This document shows positions 61,777 through 64,000 of a stretch of DNA of 64,000 bases, piece after piece (the first letter of the stretch is position 1; the number at the start of each line of letters is the position of its first letter). Position numbers and translations under genes: made by a program. The stretch lies in IMG/VR virus record IMGVR_UViG_3300037189_024986, positions 18,248 to 82,247 of that record. The stretch is one strand, 5' to 3'. The notes under the pieces were generated by a model that saw only the letters and a list, made by a program, of their open reading frames with translations, searched no databases and had not been told where the DNA came from. The DNA comes from a virus.

Positions 61777-61805
61777 TTGACAAAATTTTAACGAGTTGAT
61801 ATACT
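61777..61805 (+). promoter_or_regulatory. consensus promoter of the tRNA region
   Basis: TTGACA (61777-61782) and TATACT (61800-61805) are exactly 17 bases apart, the best sigma70-type promoter in the window. Transcription would start near 61812 and run into the tRNA-Tyr gene. Confidence 0.75.
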
Positions 61806-61811
61806 GATTTA

Positions 61812-61884
61812 GGCTTAGACCAGTAGGTGTGCCATAACACCATGCTGCGTTCTGCGGGGTTAAAAACCGCGTGAGCGGCTGAAT
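61812..61884 (+). other. tRNA-operon leader with hairpins and acceptor-like ACCATGC
   Basis: The leader before tRNA-Tyr has GGTGT/ACACC and GCGG/CCGC hairpins and contains ACCATGC about 40 bases before the GCATGGT that opens the tRNA. That heptamer is identical to the tRNA's 3' acceptor strand, so it could pair with the 5' acceptor strand in its place. It has neither CCA nor a canonical tRNA fold; I do not call it a tRNA. Confidence 0.4.
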
Positions 61885-61970
61885 GCATGGTTATTCCGTA
61901 GGAGTAGCGGGGCAGACTGTAAATCTGCTGCTTAATTGCTCGGGGAGTGCGACTCTCTCACCATGCACCA
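61885..61970 (+). tRNA. tRNA-Tyr (anticodon GTA)
   Basis: An 86-nt tRNA. GCATGGT pairs with ACCATGC; discriminator A and an encoded CCA follow. The anticodon stem GCAGA/TCTGC holds loop CTGTAAA, giving GTA (61919-61921). A longer variable region fits Tyr. The T-stem is GGGAG/CTCTC and the T-loop TGCGACT, which lacks the usual T55. Confidence 0.88.
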
Positions 61971-61974
61971 TTTA

Positions 61975-62050
61975 CGAAGCGTAGGATAATGGCTATTCCG
62001 CCAGTTTTGGGTACTGGATATTGTGGATTCGAGTTCCACCGCTTCGACCA
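61975..62050 (+). tRNA. tRNA-Pro (anticodon TGG)
   Basis: A 76-nt tRNA. CGAAGCG pairs with CGCTTCG, then discriminator A and encoded CCA. The anticodon arm CCAGT-TTTGGGT-ACTGG gives TGG (62008-62010), and the T-arm GTGGA-TTCGAGT-TCCAC is canonical. It reads proline CCN codons and lies four bases after tRNA-Tyr. Confidence 0.9.
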
Positions 62051-62051
62051 T

Positions 62052-62423
62052 TTAATCAGCGTGAAGTTCTGCGTGGCAATTAGCGCAAATTAACTCGCAT
62101 TTTTCGGCTTCTTTATAAGCAGCAGCTTTTCCTTTTAAAGCAAATAATTTACTAACTAAAGCTTCTTTTTTTAAAGGGTCTTTATGGTGAAAATGTAAAG
62201 CATCAAAACACTTATCATAAGAACACCTAGAGCATTTTCCCCCGTAAAGATTTTTTAATTCAAATAATTGAATTTTTCTATTTTTTCGGCGATATGCTAA
62301 AAATTTTTCTTTTGCTCCTTCGGCGCAATGATAATTAATTGTAGCTTTTGAGCAGTTTAGTATTTTGGAAATTTCACTATAAGATTTCCCTTTTTTTCTT
62401 AATTTGAGTATTTTTTCTTTCAT
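62052..62423 (-). CDS. HNH endonuclease with N-terminal helix-turn-helix
   Basis: A 123-residue protein. KILKLRKKGKSYSEISKILNCSKATINYH is a helix-turn-helix; the HNH part reads LYGGKCSRCSYDKCFDALHFHHKDP and CELICANCHAELH, with zinc Cys pairs and the HH catalytic core. The gene is antiparallel and adjoins tRNA-Pro by one base, a frequent place for homing-type endonucleases. GTGTAAGTT stands before its ATG. Confidence 0.85.
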   Translation of the reverse strand: MKEKILKLRKKGKSYSEISKILNCSKATINYHCAEGAKEKFLAYRRKNRKIQLFELKNLYGGKCSRCSYDKCFDALHFHHKDPLKKEALVSKLFALKGKAAAYKEAEKCELICANCHAELHAD

Positions 62424-62523
62424 AAAAGAACTTACACAAGTTTAAATCATTTGAGAAGACTCGAACTATTTATGCGACAATAATCATAATTTAATTTTAT
62501 GCGTTATATAGCAGATAATTTAT

Positions 62524-62597
62524 GCGGTAGTGTTGTAGTAGTAGCAAACGAGTTTTCCAAACTTGGAGTGACGGGGCAGAACCGTCTTACCGCACCA
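62524..62597 (+). tRNA. tRNA-Gly (anticodon TCC)
   Basis: A 74-nt tRNA. GCGGTAG pairs with TTACCGC (one G-T pair), then A and encoded CCA. The anticodon arm CGAGT-TTTCCAA-ACTTG gives TCC (62576-ish by strand order, bases 62556-62558). The D-loop AGTAGTA lacks GG and the T-loop is GGCAGAA, so the normal elbow contact is not expected. Confidence 0.82.
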
Positions 62598-62604
62598 TCT
62601 TTAT

Positions 62605-62697
62605 ACCCCCCGCAAACGCTATGCTATTGCAAAATAGCATCGACGCAGCATGAGACTAGGACACATGATGGTCTAGTGGACGCACTAGAATGGGGGT
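62605..62697 (+). ncRNA. structured RNA element between tRNA genes
   Basis: ACCCCC (62605-62610) and GGGGGT (62692-62697) close a compact element. Inside are an 8-bp hairpin with a GCAA tetraloop (ATGCTATT/AATAGCAT, 62621-62640) and a 7-bp hairpin TCTAGTG/CACTAGA with a GACG loop (62672-62689). It lies in the tRNA transcript, has no coding frame and does not fold as a tRNA. Confidence 0.5.
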
Positions 62698-62710
62698 TTG
62701 TTAATTTCAT

Positions 62711-62785
62711 TCCAAAATAGCTCAATGGTGGAGCAAGATGCTGTTAACATCAAGGTTCTAGGTTCAAGTCCTAGTTTTGGAGCCA
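62711..62785 (+). tRNA. tRNA-Asn (anticodon GTT)
   Basis: A 75-nt tRNA. TCCAAAA pairs with TTTTGGA; discriminator G and encoded CCA follow. D-arm GCTC/GAGC, anticodon loop CTGTTAA (GTT at 62743-62745) and canonical T-arm CTAGG-TTCAAGT-CCTAG are clear. Confidence 0.92.
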
Positions 62786-62787
62786 AT

Positions 62788-62844
62788 TCTAATTATATGA
62801 AAAATATCTTTTTAGAGGTTTTTGAGCGTCTAATTATATGAAAA
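62788..62844 (+). repeat. short direct repeat after tRNA-Asn
   Basis: TCTAATTATATGAAAA occurs at 62788-62803 and again at 62829-62844, 41 bases apart. It may be a small duplication or a repeated signal; nothing else is known. Confidence 0.6.
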
Positions 62845-62871
62845 TCTTTTCGCAGGTGCGAGAATGGTGGA

Positions 62872-62901
62872 GGCGCAGGGAAACCTGCGCCCTTTTAATT
62901 T
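62872..62901 (+). terminator. hairpin with GAAA loop, likely terminator
   Basis: GGCGCAGG-GAAA-CCTGCGCC (62872-62891) is an 8-bp GC-rich stem followed by CTTTTAATTT. It may end the tRNA-Asn transcript. CGCAGG at 62851 can pair with the same 3' arm, so alternative folding is possible. Confidence 0.55.
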
Positions 62902-63030
62902 ATGTTTAAATATTTAATAATAATTTCTTTGTTTTTGGCAGGTGGATGTAGCTCAATGCAGCAAAATCAAAATTCTGATTCTCCAAATATTATGATAATT
63001 GGTGGTTATGTGTTAGTAATGCCAGAATAG
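62902..63030 (+). CDS. very small lipoprotein, 42 aa
   Basis: A 42-codon frame with a lipoprotein signal: MFKYLIIISLFLAGGC, where LAGGC is the lipobox, then SSMQ and a short polar tail. No ribosome site is obvious, but the signal is unlikely by chance. It follows the GAAA-loop hairpin and precedes tRNA-Gln. The role is unknown. Confidence 0.55.
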   Translation: MFKYLIIISLFLAGGCSSMQQNQNSDSPNIMIIGGYVLVMPE

Positions 63031-63111
63031 AGTGTAAGCCATTATGAGTGATTATTTTTTGGATAATGTTAGGAATTTGTTTTTTATATTTATGTAAAAA
63101 TAAAGATTAAC

Positions 63112-63185
63112 TCCCGCTTAGTATAAAAGTATTACAAGAGACTTTGAATCTCAAGAAATTGGAGCATTACCAGTAGCGGGAACCA
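63112..63185 (+). tRNA. tRNA-Gln (anticodon TTG)
   Basis: A 74-nt tRNA. TCCCGCT pairs with AGCGGGA, then A and encoded CCA. The anticodon arm AGAGA-CTTTGAA-TCTCA gives TTG (63144-63146). The T-arm ATTGG-AGCATTA-CCAGT has an unusual loop, and the D-loop has no GG. Confidence 0.8.
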
Positions 63186-63206
63186 TAAAGCCGTGTATTA
63201 TAAATT

Positions 63207-63497
63207 ATGAGTAATAAATATTATTTAGAAATCAATTTGTTAAGCAATGCAGACATAGAATCTGATGCAAGAGACATTTCCTATAAATCTCGCAAGGAAA
63301 TGAAAGATAGTGATTTTCTTGACCCAGAAAATCGCAGTTTTCCAGTCACAACCTGTGAAGATGTAATGGCAGCAGTTCACGCATGGGGAAGATATAAAGG
63401 CTCAATGAGCTTTGAAACTTTTAAAGCTAAACTCACTCGCAAAGCGCATCAACTTGGATGCAAACTTCCAGAAAGCTGGACAGAAAAAAAGGATTAA
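63207..63497 (+). CDS. DUF6582-like small phage protein
   Basis: A 96-residue protein. FLDPENRSFPVTTCEDVMAAVHAWGRYKGS and FKAKLTRKAHQLGCKLPESW match the conserved part of DUF6582-like proteins, in which a proline-rich start precedes a helical pair. These are seen in phage head or assembly gene sets. The ATG follows GTGTATTATAAAT, a variant of the recurring upstream motif. Confidence 0.65.
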   Translation: MSNKYYLEINLLSNADIESDARDISYKSRKEMKDSDFLDPENRSFPVTTCEDVMAAVHAWGRYKGSMSFETFKAKLTRKAHQLGCKLPESWTEKKD

Positions 63498-63498
63498 T

Positions 63499-63792
63499 AT
63501 GCCCTCAGTAAAAAAAGGTGAGAAACAATCTCACTATATGCACCGCTGCGTACCTATGCTCATCAAAGAAGGCAAGAAGCAAGACCAAGCTGTAGCTCAA
63601 TGCCTTTCCATGTTTAAACAAAAATGGAAAGCAAAAGGCGAAGAAGTACCAGATGAATCATCCGCTGAATTTCAAAATGCCCTTGCCAACTTTGATTGGG
63701 ATAATTGCCCCGAATGTCTTGCTAGAGAATCAGAAGCAAATCATAAAATCGGCATATTTAATATTGACTTTCCAAATAAAAAACTTTCTTAA
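63499..63792 (+). CDS. small phage protein with CysHis-rich N-terminus, 97 aa
   Basis: A 97-residue protein. MPSVKKGEKQSHYMHRCVPMLIKEGKKQDQAVAQCLSMFKQKW matches a widely found short phage region of the form RC-(x)n-QAxAxC. The C-terminal half is acidic with CPECL. The ATG at 63499 is chosen over a longer frame that overlaps the previous gene. Function unknown; a structural or assembly role is suggested by known contexts of this region. Confidence 0.6.
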   Translation: MPSVKKGEKQSHYMHRCVPMLIKEGKKQDQAVAQCLSMFKQKWKAKGEEVPDESSAEFQNALANFDWDNCPECLARESEANHKIGIFNIDFPNKKLS

Positions 63793-63795
63793 ATT

Positions 63796-64000
63796 GTGCA
63801 AAATATAATTGAAATAGATTTTAGCGAACTTAACAGTTTTAGTTCTTTAGGTTTTAATAAAGAATCATTAACAAATACAATTAATTATTTATCAAATAAA
63901 AATAAAGTTTTAGTTTTGGCTACTTCCAATCGCTGGGAAGGCGGCGATTATGAACCAGCAAAATCAACGCAACTTGCCCAATTTGTTACTAAAAAGTTAG
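63796..64000 (+). CDS. possible flavodoxin-like/FMN reductase-like protein, 3' truncated
   Basis: A frame from GTG at 63796 runs off the window. The visible 68 residues include KVLVLATSNRWEGGDYEPAKSTQLAQF, a strand followed by the loop with S-x-R and S-T-Q of flavodoxin-like NAD(P)H-dependent FMN reductases. The call is weak because only the start is seen and the start codon is not certain. Confidence 0.4.
   Translation, partial: MQNIIEIDFSELNSFSSLGFNKESLTNTINYLSNKNKVLVLATSNRWEGGDYEPAKSTQLAQFVTKKL

Noticed and set aside
61812-61884. A sixth tRNA upstream of tRNA-Tyr with a CAT-like loop
   Set aside because: The acceptor stem does not pair, the hairpin loop has six bases and there is no CCA.
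62605-62697. A tRNA with a long variable arm
   Set aside because: The central hairpin cannot give a seven-base anticodon loop and there is no CCA after the closing stem.
62499-62720. A 73-codon plus-strand frame across the tRNA region
   Set aside because: It covers all of tRNA-Gly and the structured element, so it is almost surely a chance frame.
62851-62901. A riboswitch or attenuator from alternative CGCAGG pairings
   Set aside because: Only a short shared helix supports it and no ligand-binding core is seen; a plain terminator is simpler.
1-64000. A CRISPR array or an integrase/attachment site
   Set aside because: No regularly spaced repeats and no integrase-like protein were seen; the only short direct repeat is a single 16-base pair at 62.8 kb.

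Overview
This window is part of a large, AT-rich genome of a tailed bacteriophage. It has long tail or fibre-like structural genes, a complete phage replication set, a phage-type sigma factor, a dNMP kinase, a ribonucleotide reductase, small lipoproteins, free-standing HNH endonucleases, tRNA genes and a tmRNA. Genes are tightly packed, often with 4-base ATGA overlaps, and no integrase or bacterial housekeeping operon is visible. Terminase, portal and capsid genes are not recognised here. Many envelope-sugar genes, plus a pair resembling lipid A and membrane glycosylation enzymes, suggest a Gram-negative host; this is inference only.

Layout. (1) 1-9056 (+): five structural genes, very rich in Ser, Gly, Tyr and Asn, with LamG-like, tail-hub-like and fibre-like regions. 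(2) 9057-13469 (-): a four-gene insertion into the tail block, with a likely single-strand annealing protein, two glycosyltransferase genes that together carry one split GT9 domain, and a likely ssDNA-binding protein. (3) 13517-23188 (+): two giant structural genes of about 1600 residues. (4) 23190-32920 (-): replication and recombination: a DNA polymerase III alpha split into PHP, proofreading exonuclease and polymerase genes, a RecB/Cas4-like nuclease, a Toprim primase, a DnaB helicase, a Vsr-like nuclease and a RecA-like recombinase. (5) 32892-47149 (-): a 14-kb glycan island with GDP-mannose dehydratase, two epimerase-like SDR proteins, an E1/RfbH-type dehydrase, at least eight glycosyltransferases (GT10, GT2, GT8-like, GT9-like, GT17, GT4), two methyltransferases, a radical SAM enzyme and a SET-domain protein. 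(6) 47200-48770 (-): DUF736-like protein, sigma factor and dNMP kinase. (7) 48830-49344: an inverted-repeat cluster and a candidate structured RNA of about 375 nt with its own promoter and terminator. (8) 49371-55043 (+): membrane protein, class II ribonucleotide reductase, tmRNA, small genes and an ECF-like sigma factor. (9) 55111-56790 (-): two proteins of unknown role. (10) 56851-59343 (+): likely lysis-associated genes (holin-like protein, lipoproteins) and a membrane-anchored PAS protein. (11) 59391-61728: HNH protein, LpxH-like phosphoesterase and GT28-like glycosyltransferase. (12) 61777-63185: a tRNA region (Tyr, Pro, Gly, Asn, Gln) with a consensus promoter, an HNH gene and a structured element. 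(13) 63207-64000: small phage proteins and the start of a possible flavodoxin-like protein.

The points most worth a second look are the glycan island with its E1-type Fe-S dehydrase, the PHP/exonuclease/polymerase gene split, the orphan pseudoknotted RNA at 48.9-49.3 kb, three tRNAs that share a G55-C56 T-loop in place of the usual T55-C56, the phage tmRNA with a long hydrophobic tag, and a recurrent STRTAAK motif just upstream of start codons that could be a phage or leaderless promoter signal.
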